Shown here one piece after another: positions 27,360 through 36,318 of a stretch of 64,000 nucleotides of DNA. The stretch's first letter is position 1. Every line of letters begins with the position of its first letter. Both the position numbers and the translations under genes were made by a program. Location of the stretch: contig CAXXNY010000005.1 of the NCBI GenBank assembly GCA_963674805.2, positions 1-64,000 of the forward strand. The letters run 5' to 3'. Below the pieces are notes generated by a model. The model saw only the letters and a list, made by a program, of their open reading frames with translations, ran no database searches and was not told where the DNA came from. Origin of the DNA: CALMFG01 sp963674805 (lineage in GTDB: Bacteria > Bacillota > Clostridia > Christensenellales > CALMFG01).

Positions 27360-27925
27360 ATACGACATCCATATTAATCGTCGGCGTCGGCGGACAGGGG
27401 ACATTGCTGTCCAGCCGAATTATGGGACAGTTCGCCGTGAATATGGGCGAAGACGTGAAAGTCTCAGAGGTGCATGGTATGGCACAGCGGGGCGGCAGCG
27501 TGGTCACCTATGTGCGCATGGGCGGACAGGTGGCGTCTCCGATCATCGAAACGGGCGGCGCAGATTATATGCTGGCTTTTGAGAAGCTGGAAGCGCTGCG
27601 TTATCTTCCTCTGATGAAAAAAACAGGCCACGTTGTGGTCAACACCCAGCGCATCGATCCGATGCCGGTTATTTCCGGAACAGCGGAATATCCCGATGCC
27701 ATCATTGAGAAATTATCAAGCGAAGTGGATACCTTCCCGCTGGATGCGGCCGCGGCCGCGCTTGAAGCCGGAAGCATCAAGGTGGCGAATACCATTATGA
27801 TCGGCAAACTCGCTGCGATTATGGGCGGAGACAAAGCCAAGTGGCTGGAAGCGGTGAGCGCCTGCGTGCCGTCCAAAACGGTTGAATTAAACGAGAAGGC
27901 ATTTAATAAAGGCTACGAACTTTAG
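27356..27925 (+). CDS. iorB: Indolepyruvate:ferredoxin oxidoreductase, beta subunit
   Basis: 189 residues from ATG 27356, which overlaps the iorA stop. SILIVGVGGQGTLLSSRIMGQF is the glycine-rich start of the gamma-type domain, and SEVHGMAQRGGSVVTYVRMG is the family signature. It completes the 2-oxoacid oxidoreductase with IorA. The longer reading inside iorA is rejected because AACGGGGGAAAGCGAATG offers the coupled start. Confidence 0.93.
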   Translation: MNTTSILIVGVGGQGTLLSSRIMGQFAVNMGEDVKVSEVHGMAQRGGSVVTYVRMGGQVASPIIETGGADYMLAFEKLEALRYLPLMKKTGHVVVNTQRIDPMPVISGTAEYPDAIIEKLSSEVDTFPLDAAAAALEAGSIKVANTIMIGKLAAIMGGDKAKWLEAVSACVPSKTVELNEKAFNKGYEL

Positions 27926-27933
27926 GAGACATC

Positions 27934-29235
27934 ATGATCTGGAACGAAGCAAATGAGTGTATGAGCCGGGAGGCGTTGACCGGACTGCAGAGTGAGCGGC
28001 TGAGAAAGCTGGCCGCGTATGCATACCAGAACGTCGCGTATTATAAAAAGAAAATGGACGAAGCCGGCGTAGCGCCGGAGGATATTCTAACGGTTGCAGA
28101 CTTGACCAAACTGCCGTTTACGGTCAAGGATGATTTAAGGGATAATTACCCGTTTGATGCGTTTGCGGTGCCGATGAGTGATATCGTACGCATTCATGCG
28201 TCATCCGGCACGACCGGAAAGCCAACGGTTGTCGGTTATACCCGTGAGGATATCGAAACCTGGGCCGAACTGATGGCACGGACAATGACCGCCGCCGGAG
28301 TAACCAGAGACAGTATCGTACAGAATGCGTATGGTTATGGACTGTTTACCGGGGGTTTGGGTGCCCATTACGGGGCGGAAAAAATCGGTGCGTCCGTGAT
28401 TCCGATATCGGGAGGCAATACAGAAAAGCAGATTATGCTGATGCAGGATTTCGGTTCGCATGCCATCTCATGCACCCCGTCTTATGCGTTGTATTTAGCA
28501 GAAGTGATGGAAGAGATGGGTGTGGACCCGAAAAAAGATATACAGTTAAAATACGGCATCTTCGGTGCCGAGCCGTGGTCACACGAGATGCGGGAGCAGA
28601 TTGAAGAAAAACTCGGTATCCGGGCGACGGATATTTACGGCCTGTCCGAGATTATGGGACCGGGCGTTGCGACCGAATGCGAGTGCCAGTGCGGCCTGCA
28701 TATCATGGAAGACCACTTCCTGCCTGAGATTATTGATCCGGATACTGGAGAAGTTCTGCCGGCGGGCAGCAAGGGTGAACTTGTGATTACCACACTGACC
28801 AAGCAGGGGATTCCGGTCATCCGTTATCGCACGCGCGATATTACATCGCTCGATTACAGTGTTTGTGAATGCGGACGGACTATGGTGCGCATGGATAAGG
28901 TCATGGGCAGAAGCGATGATATGCTGATTATCCGCGGAGTCAACGTGTTCCCGTCCCAGGTTGAATCCGTACTCATGAAGTTCTCGGAGATCGAACCGCA
29001 TTATCTCTTGGTCGTAGACCGGATGAACAATCTGGATACGCTGGAGATTTGGGTAGAGATGAGCGACAGCTTGTTCAGCGACGAAGTGAAAAAAGTCGAA
29101 CAGGTACGCGAGCGGATTAGGGGGCAGATACAATCCCTGCTCGGATTGAACGCGGCAATCAAGCTGGTTGAGCCGAAAACCATTGAGAGAAGTACGGGAA
29201 AAGCAAAGCGCGTCATTGACAAGCGCAAGATTTAA
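27934..29235 (+). CDS. Phenylacetate-CoA ligase family enzyme (copy 2)
   Basis: 433 residues, same length as copy 1 and about half identical by eye. HASSGTTGKPTVVGYT, IYGLSEIMGPGVATECECQCG, IPVIRYRTRDIT and GRSDDMLIIRGVNVFPSQVE are all kept. ATG behind AGGAGAC, 8 bases after iorB. Two ligases flanking one oxidoreductase suggests different aryl acids or opposite preferred directions; which is which cannot be told here. Confidence 0.9.
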   Translation: MIWNEANECMSREALTGLQSERLRKLAAYAYQNVAYYKKKMDEAGVAPEDILTVADLTKLPFTVKDDLRDNYPFDAFAVPMSDIVRIHASSGTTGKPTVVGYTREDIETWAELMARTMTAAGVTRDSIVQNAYGYGLFTGGLGAHYGAEKIGASVIPISGGNTEKQIMLMQDFGSHAISCTPSYALYLAEVMEEMGVDPKKDIQLKYGIFGAEPWSHEMREQIEEKLGIRATDIYGLSEIMGPGVATECECQCGLHIMEDHFLPEIIDPDTGEVLPAGSKGELVITTLTKQGIPVIRYRTRDITSLDYSVCECGRTMVRMDKVMGRSDDMLIIRGVNVFPSQVESVLMKFSEIEPHYLLVVDRMNNLDTLEIWVEMSDSLFSDEVKKVEQVRERIRGQIQSLLGLNAAIKLVEPKTIERSTGKAKRVIDKRKI

Positions 29236-29255
29236 GCGCATAAAGGAGGGAAATA

Positions 29256-29687
29256 ATGGTCAATCAATTATCAATTTTTTTAGAGAACACAACAGGCAGG
29301 CTGTCTGAAATGACACATGCGTTAAGCGATAATAATATCGACCTGCTGGCCCTGTCTATCGCGGACACAACGAACTTTGGGATACTCAGAACCATTGTCA
29401 GCGATGAAGAAAAAGCAGTGGAGTGCTTGAAGAAAGCGGGCTACACGGTTAATTTAAGTCCGGTGATCGTGGTGGCGGTCGATGACCATCCCGGCGGATT
29501 GACAAAGGTGTTGGATATTCTGCATGATGAATCCATCGGCATTGAGTATCTGTATTCGTTTGTCAACCGGCCGAAGGAGAGTGCGCTGATTGTGTTTAAG
29601 GTGGATGATGTGCCTGATGCAATCAAGACGCTGGAAGGCCACGGCGTTCCGATGCTGTCAAAGGCCGACTTAATCAAATCGCTTTAA
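29256..29687 (+). CDS. Tandem ACT-domain protein
   Basis: 143 residues, ATG behind AAAGGAGGG. Two ACT repeats: LSIFLENTTGRLSEMTHALSD (residues 5-25) and VVAVDDHPGGLTKVLDILHDE (about 72-92), each followed by a strand-helix-strand. ACT domains bind amino acids and regulate metabolism. This small form is usual as the last gene of iorAB-paaK operons, where it may sense the aromatic amino acid (inference). Confidence 0.88.
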   Translation: MVNQLSIFLENTTGRLSEMTHALSDNNIDLLALSIADTTNFGILRTIVSDEEKAVECLKKAGYTVNLSPVIVVAVDDHPGGLTKVLDILHDESIGIEYLYSFVNRPKESALIVFKVDDVPDAIKTLEGHGVPMLSKADLIKSL

Positions 29688-29707
29688 CAATTATGATAAA
29701 AATAATC

Positions 29708-29738
29708 AAGCACAGTGCCGGGACGCTGTGCTTTTTTA
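29708..29738 (+). terminator. Intrinsic terminator of the IorAB operon
   Basis: AGCACAG (29709-29715) pairs with CTGTGCT (29726-29732), followed by a T run. Confidence 0.88.
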
Positions 29739-29798
29739 TATCTTTATTAAATTCTTATATATTCTAGTATGTGCCGGATACATATATAACGGCGGCTA

Positions 29799-29807
29799 TG
29801 CTATAAT
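29799..29807 (+). promoter_or_regulatory. Extended -10 promoter for the STAND gene
   Basis: TGCTATAAT (TG extension at 29799-29800, TATAAT at 29802-29807) with no good -35. It lies 27 bases before a small leader reading frame and about 100 bases before the STAND gene. Confidence 0.5.
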
Positions 29808-29833
29808 ATTTTTAATTAATTAAAGGTGTAAAA

Positions 29834-29875
29834 ATGCTGTTATCGGATGATGATTTCACCGCCCGAAAAAGCTGA
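29834..29875 (+). CDS. Possible 13-residue leader peptide
   Basis: ATG 29834 behind AAAGGTG gives MLLSDDDFTARKS and a stop whose last base is shared with the following in-frame ATG 29876. It has a better ribosome site than the STAND gene itself. It may be a translational leader or just chance; there is no other support. Confidence 0.3.
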   Translation: MLLSDDDFTARKS

Positions 29876-29905
29876 ATGTCAATGGCGTTAAACAGGGAGA
29901 TAGCT

Positions 29906-32900
29906 ATGGAATGGAAGACAATCAGGGTTTTTATCAGCTCAACGTTCAGCGATATGCATGCTGAACGCGACTATTTGGTGAAGTATGTGTTTCCTGTGCT
30001 GGCGGAATGGTGCGAACAGCGGCGGCTCCGTCTGGTTGATATTGATTTAAGGTGGGGAATAACGGCGGCGGACACACAAGCCAGAAACACGGTGCTGGCC
30101 TGTTTAAAGAACATTGATGAATGCAGACCGTTTTTCCTGTGTCTGCTGGGACAGCGGCGCGGCTGGGTGCCGCAGGCCGAGGATATCAGTGAGCAGACAA
30201 AACAGCATTATCCGGACATCACAACGCATATCGGATATAACTCCATCACGGAGATTGAAGTAGAACACGCGCTTTTATCGCCGATGTACAGCATGGTCAA
30301 TGATGAGAAGGGCTTTCCGGTCTCTGTCGGGCATGCTTTGTTTTATTTTCGGAAAGACAGGCCCGAAGGATTTTTCAGCGGGACACAGACAAAGCTGTAT
30401 ACCAATGCCGTTGAACCCGATGAGCAAAATGCGGATACACAGCTCGCTGATTTTAAGGAGAAAATCAGACGGAACTGGCAACATGTCGCAGAATACGATT
30501 GTGAGTTTGACCGCGATATGGTCTCGCCAGAACTGCTTTCTGAAGGTGCGGAAGCGGCGCAGGGGCGCTTCAAAGATTTCACGATTGACGGCAGACCGCT
30601 GAGTGATGTGATTATCGAAAGCCTGAAAAAAGAAATTGAACGGGAATTTCCGGATAGGCAAGGTGTTGCTGCATTGACGGCGCAACAGGCGGAGATGGAA
30701 CAGCAGTCGCTTTTTTCCGATCAGATCAGGGAGGGCTTTATCCGGAGAACCGGCGATGACCAAGACTTAAATGCGTATTTAAGCGGGAACGATCAAAAAC
30801 TCTTTGTACTCACAGCGCCTGCCGGCCTTGGCAAGACCATGCTGTTGGCATATTTTTTAGACAGCCTGCATCGCCAAGATATTGCGGTTTATGCGCGTTT
30901 TTGCGGGGTGTCTGATTTATCGGCGGATGTGATGAGCCTTTGGAAGAGCATTCTGGAAGAAGCCGGAATCAATTGCCCGCCGACTTTAAATGAACTTGTG
31001 TTAAACATCCAGAGTGTTTTAACGGAAATGGCCGGAAAGCAAAACAGCCTGCTGGTCATTGACGCAGTGAATCAGTTGGACGGTGGGATGGATATGCTGT
31101 TATGGCTGCCGCGCAAGCTGCCGGATGGGCTAAAACTCATTGTCAGTGTTAAAGAGGATGATGCGTCGCTCCCTGCAATCCAACAGTTCAAACACGATTC
31201 GGATGTCATTGTCTCAACAGTTAGACCATTTTCTGATGGCGTACAAAAGCGCGCGATGATTGATGCGTATCTTGAACGCTATCTAAAAAATCTCGACCAG
31301 ACTCATATAGATTTCATCTGCGGATTACCGGCATCCGACAATCCGCTTTACCTGAAAGTGCTGCTCTCGGAACTGCGTGTCTTCGGTTCGTTTAAAGATA
31401 TTGGAGAGCAAGTGAAGCGGTACGGCAGCAGTCCTAAGGAGGCATTCTCACGCGTGCTGGAGCGGATGGAGACCGATATCAGTATCACCAGTATTCCGTC
31501 AAAAAAGGCGGTGGCAAATCTGTTCGGATTGCTAGCCTGCGCGCGTAAGGGGTTATCAGAGGATGAACTTTTAATTTGTATGCACAGAGACTTCGCCGGC
31601 GTTGACGAAACAGAGATCACCAACGCCATACGGCTTTATATCCGTCAAATGCGTCCGTTTTTAACGCGAAGCGGAGGCAGAACTGGTTTTCTGTATGAGA
31701 GTTTTCTCATCGCCGCAAACGAGCGATACACATCGTTCGCTGTCGAAAACCATCAGCGGCTGGCAGCCTGTTTTCGAAGCGCCGTGGATATCAATCATAA
31801 TGACCGGTTCGAGGGAGAAAGCTCACGGGCGTTTGAAGAACTGCCCTATCACCTCAGCCGTGCGGGAGAAGATGAAATTCTAAAAAGCATGCTTGGTGAT
31901 TATTTATGGCTGAAAGCTAAGGCCGAATGCTGCGGGGTGGATGCCGCGGTAACGGATTATGCCCTGATTCAGGAGCTGCCTCAAGACCTGGTACTGATTC
32001 GAGAAACCCTGCGCCTGTCCGCGCCGGCATTGCGTGAAAACCCCGGCAGACTGTTCGACCAGCTGTGGGGGAGATTGTGCGAGGAGGATGCGGAGGAAGT
32101 CAAAGGACTGCTTGCCAAAGCCGAAACAGAAGCGAACAGTATCTGGCTGAAACCGATACGATGCGTCTGGAATCCGCCCGGGGAGAGTTTGATGGCGGTA
32201 ATCAAAACAGGTGAGCAATATTTTCCGCCAGTCCCTCTGTTATATCAGCAAAAACTATTTTGCATCTATAAAGATCGTATAGCCGTTCTTGACCTGTCTA
32301 CGAATATACAAACGGTGAGATATAAGCAGGAAGAAGGGTATTCCGATGGTGCCTTACTGGACAGCGGCAGACTAATTTTTTCCGTTAAGAATCCACAGCA
32401 TTCTTTTATCGAAATATGGGACGCCGAAGAAGCGCGTCCGATCGCCTTACCGCCGGAGATGGAAGGATGCAGTGCCCCGCTCTTAATAATCGGGGATAGG
32501 CTGATTGCTAAATCTGGAAAGCAGGAGCTTGGCGTATTTGATAAGGATAAATTGACGCGGATTAATACAATCAACTGCTATTATGAGCTGCCGCCTTCCG
32601 TTTTCTTTTTAACCGGCATGCAAGTCTCGGAGAGCCGTGAAATCGTATGTATAACGGAGTTAAACGACAATGTTGCCGTAGGATTTTCCAATGGCGCTAT
32701 CAGTGCGTTTGACTTTAAAACCGGAGCACACCTGATCGATTTCTTTGATCACGCAGATAAAATTTACGCGATGGCGCAGTGTGGAAACCGTCTGCTATCC
32801 GGATCAAATGACGGGACGACAAGAATCTGGGACGGCGAAACCGGCAGATGTGAAAAGACGATGAATGTTGTAACATCCGGTATTCATGTTGACGAAACTC

Positions 32901-33928
32901 GGACGTACACGAAAGGCGGATGGGGAAGCGGCATCCGGATATGGGACACCGAGACGCTGGAACAAACAGGGACGGTGGAAGGCCACAATAAGACCGTTCG
33001 CTTTATGACCGGCCATGGGGGCATACTGGTCACGTCAGCCATGGATGAAACGGTGCGGGTCTGGAATCTGCGTGCGCAGCGCAGGCACGAAATGACGGAA
33101 AAGCATCAATGGGGTGTGAATTCACTGATTTATTATGGCAACCGTCTGATTTCCGGCGCCGGCGGCGGGGATGTGAAAATCTGGGACAGCAGCACGATGA
33201 ACTGTATCTCAACGATTAAAGCGCATACGGAACCGGTTTTGGGATTAACGGTTGCCGGCGACGTTCTGCTTACCGCATCCGGTGACGATCAGGTAAGGCT
33301 ATGGAGCTTGGAGGATTTTAGCCGTTTAGAAAACTACCACTGCAGCAAAGGATTTTTCACCACAGCGGCTACCGGGAAAGAGACTTTCTTTCTTGGCTCG
33401 CATGACGGCAGCGTCCGGAGGTGGGAATTTACCGGCGACTTAACGACCCAAATACGGCACGGAGCAAAAGTGAACCGAATTATTCCGTTTCAATCCATCA
33501 TCTTTACTTGTTCGGATGACGGCACCGTTGCGATGCTGGATGAAAAAAATTTGAGAGAGATCAAGCGACAGGCCTATGGCAGCGGGAAAATAAACAACAT
33601 GTTTATGGCAGGCGAATGCCTGGTGCTGGCTTTTGAGGACGGGAAAATCAGGCTGGTGCATAAAGAAACGCTGGAGTGCATGATTACGCTTGAGGGGCAT
33701 GGGGGCCCGGTGAGGGCTCTGGCTGAATGCGGTGGGAAGCTGGTCTCAGGCGGGGATGACTGCCAGATAAAGATTTGGGGCGCGAATTCTCAGTCAAACA
33801 CAGTATTTTGGTATGATTATCCGATCAATGTGCTGACAGCGAAAGACAATGTGCTGTTCGCCGGTGCGGCAGACGGCAGGGTGCTTTGGATGCGGTTTGA
33901 AGATAAAAATGTAAAGTGGAAAGAATAA
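29906..33928 (+). CDS. DUF4062-NACHT-WD40 STAND NTPase
   Basis: 1340 residues from ATG 29906 with GGGAG upstream; an earlier in-frame ATG (29876) lacks one. Residues 1-95 are a DUF4062 domain (RVFISSTFSDMHAERDYL, then VDIDLRWGIT). The P-loop TAPAGLGKTMLLAYFLD lies near residue 305 and SLLVIDAVNQLDGG near 390 serves as Walker B, giving a NACHT-type NTPase. The C-terminal 570 residues are WD40-type blades (LLSGSNDGTTRIWDGET, VTSAMDETVRVWN, LLTASGDDQVRLWS, LVSGGDDCQIKIWG). This layout is that of metazoan NWD1/TEP1-like and bacterial STAND sensors. A role in conflict defence is plausible but unproven. The next gene follows 17 bases later. Confidence 0.88.
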   Translation: MEWKTIRVFISSTFSDMHAERDYLVKYVFPVLAEWCEQRRLRLVDIDLRWGITAADTQARNTVLACLKNIDECRPFFLCLLGQRRGWVPQAEDISEQTKQHYPDITTHIGYNSITEIEVEHALLSPMYSMVNDEKGFPVSVGHALFYFRKDRPEGFFSGTQTKLYTNAVEPDEQNADTQLADFKEKIRRNWQHVAEYDCEFDRDMVSPELLSEGAEAAQGRFKDFTIDGRPLSDVIIESLKKEIEREFPDRQGVAALTAQQAEMEQQSLFSDQIREGFIRRTGDDQDLNAYLSGNDQKLFVLTAPAGLGKTMLLAYFLDSLHRQDIAVYARFCGVSDLSADVMSLWKSILEEAGINCPPTLNELVLNIQSVLTEMAGKQNSLLVIDAVNQLDGGMDMLLWLPRKLPDGLKLIVSVKEDDASLPAIQQFKHDSDVIVSTVRPFSDGVQKRAMIDAYLERYLKNLDQTHIDFICGLPASDNPLYLKVLLSELRVFGSFKDIGEQVKRYGSSPKEAFSRVLERMETDISITSIPSKKAVANLFGLLACARKGLSEDELLICMHRDFAGVDETEITNAIRLYIRQMRPFLTRSGGRTGFLYESFLIAANERYTSFAVENHQRLAACFRSAVDINHNDRFEGESSRAFEELPYHLSRAGEDEILKSMLGDYLWLKAKAECCGVDAAVTDYALIQELPQDLVLIRETLRLSAPALRENPGRLFDQLWGRLCEEDAEEVKGLLAKAETEANSIWLKPIRCVWNPPGESLMAVIKTGEQYFPPVPLLYQQKLFCIYKDRIAVLDLSTNIQTVRYKQEEGYSDGALLDSGRLIFSVKNPQHSFIEIWDAEEARPIALPPEMEGCSAPLLIIGDRLIAKSGKQELGVFDKDKLTRINTINCYYELPPSVFFLTGMQVSESREIVCITELNDNVAVGFSNGAISAFDFKTGAHLIDFFDHADKIYAMAQCGNRLLSGSNDGTTRIWDGETGRCEKTMNVVTSGIHVDETRTYTKGGWGSGIRIWDTETLEQTGTVEGHNKTVRFMTGHGGILVTSAMDETVRVWNLRAQRRHEMTEKHQWGVNSLIYYGNRLISGAGGGDVKIWDSSTMNCISTIKAHTEPVLGLTVAGDVLLTASGDDQVRLWSLEDFSRLENYHCSKGFFTTAATGKETFFLGSHDGSVRRWEFTGDLTTQIRHGAKVNRIIPFQSIIFTCSDDGTVAMLDEKNLREIKRQAYGSGKINNMFMAGECLVLAFEDGKIRLVHKETLECMITLEGHGGPVRALAECGGKLVSGGDDCQIKIWGANSQSNTVFWYDYPINVLTAKDNVLFAGAADGRVLWMRFEDKNVKWKE

Positions 33929-33945
33929 AAGAAGAATTATAAACC

Positions 33946-34452
33946 ATGAAAAAAAAGATCAAGATACTGGATGAACAGTTTAAAAAAAATAAGGCGCAGT
34001 ACTTTATACAATGCTTGATGGCGACAACAGCAGTGATGATTATCCTGCTGACCATTGATACCATGTTTAAAGAGGTCATGATTGCATCGTTCGGGGCGAC
34101 GTCATTCTCGGTTTTTGCGATGCCGCATAACCGGACAAGCCGCACGAGAAGCGTGATGGGCGGCTATGCAATCGGTATTACCTTGGGCATTTTGCTGAGA
34201 CTACTTGCCGGGTATGTGTTTGCACAATCCGGCCTGCACTGGATTTTCGATGTTACAGGCGCGGCGGCAGTGGGCTTCTCTCTGCTGGTGATGACGATGA
34301 CCAACTGCGAGCATCCGCCAGCGGCCGGGCTGGCGCTCGGATTGGTCCTGCAGGGATACCATACCGAATCGCTGTTAATTATCTCGGCGTCCGTGATGAT
34401 TATTCTTGTTATTAAGCACCTGCTCCGGCACTGGCTGATTAACCTCTACTGA
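33946..34452 (+). CDS. HPP family integral membrane protein
   Basis: 168 residues with four hydrophobic segments. MTMTNCEHPPAAGLALGLVLQGY carries the HPP signature, and IASFGATSFSVFAMP is the usual first-loop region. HPP proteins are inner-membrane proteins of poorly known role (a nitrite transport link exists for some plant and cyanobacterial members). Starts 17 bases after the STAND gene, so may share its transcript. Confidence 0.82.
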   Translation: MKKKIKILDEQFKKNKAQYFIQCLMATTAVMIILLTIDTMFKEVMIASFGATSFSVFAMPHNRTSRTRSVMGGYAIGITLGILLRLLAGYVFAQSGLHWIFDVTGAAAVGFSLLVMTMTNCEHPPAAGLALGLVLQGYHTESLLIISASVMIILVIKHLLRHWLINLY

Positions 34453-34495
34453 TTGAGTGACAATTTTATCCGGAGATATTTTTACCGCACAGGTT

Positions 34496-34525
34496 TTGCA
34501 TCACGAATATACTGTATGGTATAAT
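34496..34525 (+). promoter_or_regulatory. Promoter of the diguanylate cyclase gene
   Basis: TTGCAT (34496-34501) and TATAAT (34520-34525), spacer 18 bases, with a leader of about 120 bases before ATG 34651. Confidence 0.65.
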
Positions 34526-34650
34526 TATACAGCATTAAAGTTTGGAATCACTAATAAAGCTCTTATTTTATAATGCTCAGAGAGAAAAGCGGAATGTCAG
34601 CGTTTTAAAGGCCGCTTCTCCCAAAAAATGAGTAACAAAGGAGATTTATC

Positions 34651-35691
34651 ATGGATAGCGAACAAATTTTAATTGATATTTTTAAACAGCAGCATTATGA
34701 CGCAACCCGGGATAAGATGCAGAAAATCATCTTGATTTTGAGTGCAGTAGCCTGCTCTGCAGGGATTGTGGTCATGTCCGTCTTTTACTCCGGATTTCTT
34801 TATATCTATACGTTTGCGGGCGCCGTGATTTGCATCGCTATTAACCTGGTGCTGGTACAGCTGAAGGCAATAGTGTTAAATACAGCAAGTTTCTTTATTA
34901 TGCTGTACTTGTGCTTCTTGCTTATACCGGCGTTTTGGTATCTGACCGGTGTGATGGGCAGTGCACCGTATGTATCTATTATTATTCTTGTTGCCCTGTT
35001 GTCAATGTTCTCCGGGAAAATGCTAAAAGGACTGTTATTTTCTTATCTCGGTGTTTTGCTTCTGCTGTGTATTTATTCAGCGTTCAGAGAAATTCCAACG
35101 GCCGAGGACGTTCCGGCTGTGGTGTATACGCTGGCTGCCTATTCGATTACGGTTGTTTTAACAGCTACCTATATGTTGTCCAAACTCAAGAAATTCGATC
35201 AATTGAATGATAAATTTCTGCGCAGTTCATTCAAAGATGAACTGACACGGGTCTATAACAGAAAGCTGCTTGATATTATCATACAGTATGAAGAAGCGAA
35301 GCATAAAAAAGAGGGAAGCGATTATATCTTTGTGATGTTTGATATTGATAAATTCAAACAGATGAATGACGAGAACGGCCATGTCTTCGGGGATATTGTA
35401 TTACGGAATGTCGCCAAGTGTATTAACGAAAAGGTGCGTTCGACAGATTTTGTGGTCCGCTATGGCGGAGACGAATTCCTGGTCGTCCAGACCAACTCAA
35501 CGCCGGACAGCGTGGTCGTATTCCTGGAAAGAATCGATAAGGCGATGGAAACATCCTGCTATCTCAATGTCGATATTTCGGTCAGCTATGGTTACGCTGC
35601 GCGCTCAGAATGCAAAACGCCGCAGGAAGTGCTTGAACTGGCGGATAAGCGGCTGTATGAAAAGAAAGAGGCATCGAAAAACAAACAATAG
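34651..35691 (+). CDS. Membrane diguanylate cyclase (GGDEF domain)
   Basis: 346 residues, ATG behind AAAGGAG. Five to six hydrophobic segments fill residues 25-180, then a GGDEF domain: FKDELTRVYNRKLLD, VMFDIDKFKQMNDENGHVFGD and the intact active site RYGGDEFLVVQ near residue 270. It should make cyclic di-GMP from two GTP at the membrane. No RxxD inhibitory site five residues before GGDEF is evident. The N-terminal sensor part is not recognised. Single-gene unit. Confidence 0.9.
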   Translation: MDSEQILIDIFKQQHYDATRDKMQKIILILSAVACSAGIVVMSVFYSGFLYIYTFAGAVICIAINLVLVQLKAIVLNTASFFIMLYLCFLLIPAFWYLTGVMGSAPYVSIIILVALLSMFSGKMLKGLLFSYLGVLLLLCIYSAFREIPTAEDVPAVVYTLAAYSITVVLTATYMLSKLKKFDQLNDKFLRSSFKDELTRVYNRKLLDIIIQYEEAKHKKEGSDYIFVMFDIDKFKQMNDENGHVFGDIVLRNVAKCINEKVRSTDFVVRYGGDEFLVVQTNSTPDSVVVFLERIDKAMETSCYLNVDISVSYGYAARSECKTPQEVLELADKRLYEKKEASKNKQ

Positions 35692-35720
35692 TTTTTATAA
35701 AAACAGTATCGGATAACTGA

Positions 35721-35749
35721 AAGCCGTATGCGTCTAAAGCGTACGGCTT
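35721..35749. terminator. Terminator between convergent genes
   Basis: AAGCCGTATGC (35721-35731) pairs, with one G-T and one mismatch, with GCGTACGGCTT (35739-35749), then TATTTTT. It overlaps the last codon of the opposite gene. Confidence 0.7.
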
Positions 35750-36197
35750 ATTTTTCCGGGTAGTTTTCCGCATCCGGATGGTTTTTGAGATCATCCGACC
35801 ATTCTTCTTTAGGCAGCTCTTTATAGACTTCGATAAGGTTGCCGTCAGGATCAGTGAGATGGAAACAACGCAAGCCCCACCCAAGCCTATCTTTGGGCTG
35901 GTTTATCATCTTGGCACCGGCGGACTTAAGCCGGTCAAATTCCGCGTCCACATCGCCGGCCTCAAGTATCAGTGCAAAACCGTGGTTGGCTTCATGCTTT
36001 GGCTGCATTGGCAGTTCCAGTGCATCCAGCATTAATCCGCGTTTATACAAGGAAAGTAACGTAGCATCGTTCACCTGAAATGATGCGTATGCTTCACCCG
36101 GCTTTCCCCAGGTTGCTTTAAATCCGAGCACATTAGCATAAAACGAATAACATGCGTCAAAGTCATCCACAAGCAGCCTGATATAAGTCATTTTCAT
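35748..36197 (-). CDS. Glyoxalase/bleomycin-resistance (VOC) family protein
   Basis: 149 residues from ATG 36197, 8 bases after GGAGG. Two beta-alpha-beta modules: MTYIRLLVDDFDACYSFYANVLGF and HGFALILEAGDVDAEFDRLKSAGAK ending HLTDPDGNLIEVYK. VOC proteins bind a metal and serve as lyases, dioxygenases or drug binders; the partner ligand is not known. Single-gene unit on the minus strand. Confidence 0.88.
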   Translation of the reverse strand: MKMTYIRLLVDDFDACYSFYANVLGFKATWGKPGEAYASFQVNDATLLSLYKRGLMLDALELPMQPKHEANHGFALILEAGDVDAEFDRLKSAGAKMINQPKDRLGWGLRCFHLTDPDGNLIEVYKELPKEEWSDDLKNHPDAENYPEK

Positions 36198-36240
36198 TTG
36201 TTTTTCCTCCAAATTCATTATAGCAAAAAGGGGAGATAAA

Positions 36241-36276
36241 AAAAGCTGCTTTCAGATAAATCTGAAAGGCAGCTTT
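36241..36276 (-). terminator. Intrinsic terminator after the first glycyl radical enzyme
   Basis: AAAGCTGC, TTTCAGA and their complements form a stem of about 15 bp on the minus strand with a 4-base loop, followed there by a long T run. Confidence 0.9.
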
Positions 36277-36318
36277 GATAATAATATAGGAGAACCGTTA
36301 CCGGCCCCCGCATTTACA

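Noticed and set aside
28579..29241. Open reading frame of 220 codons opposite the second CoA ligase
   Set aside because: Complement shadow of a well supported gene; composition is His/Asn-rich as expected from the reverse frame.
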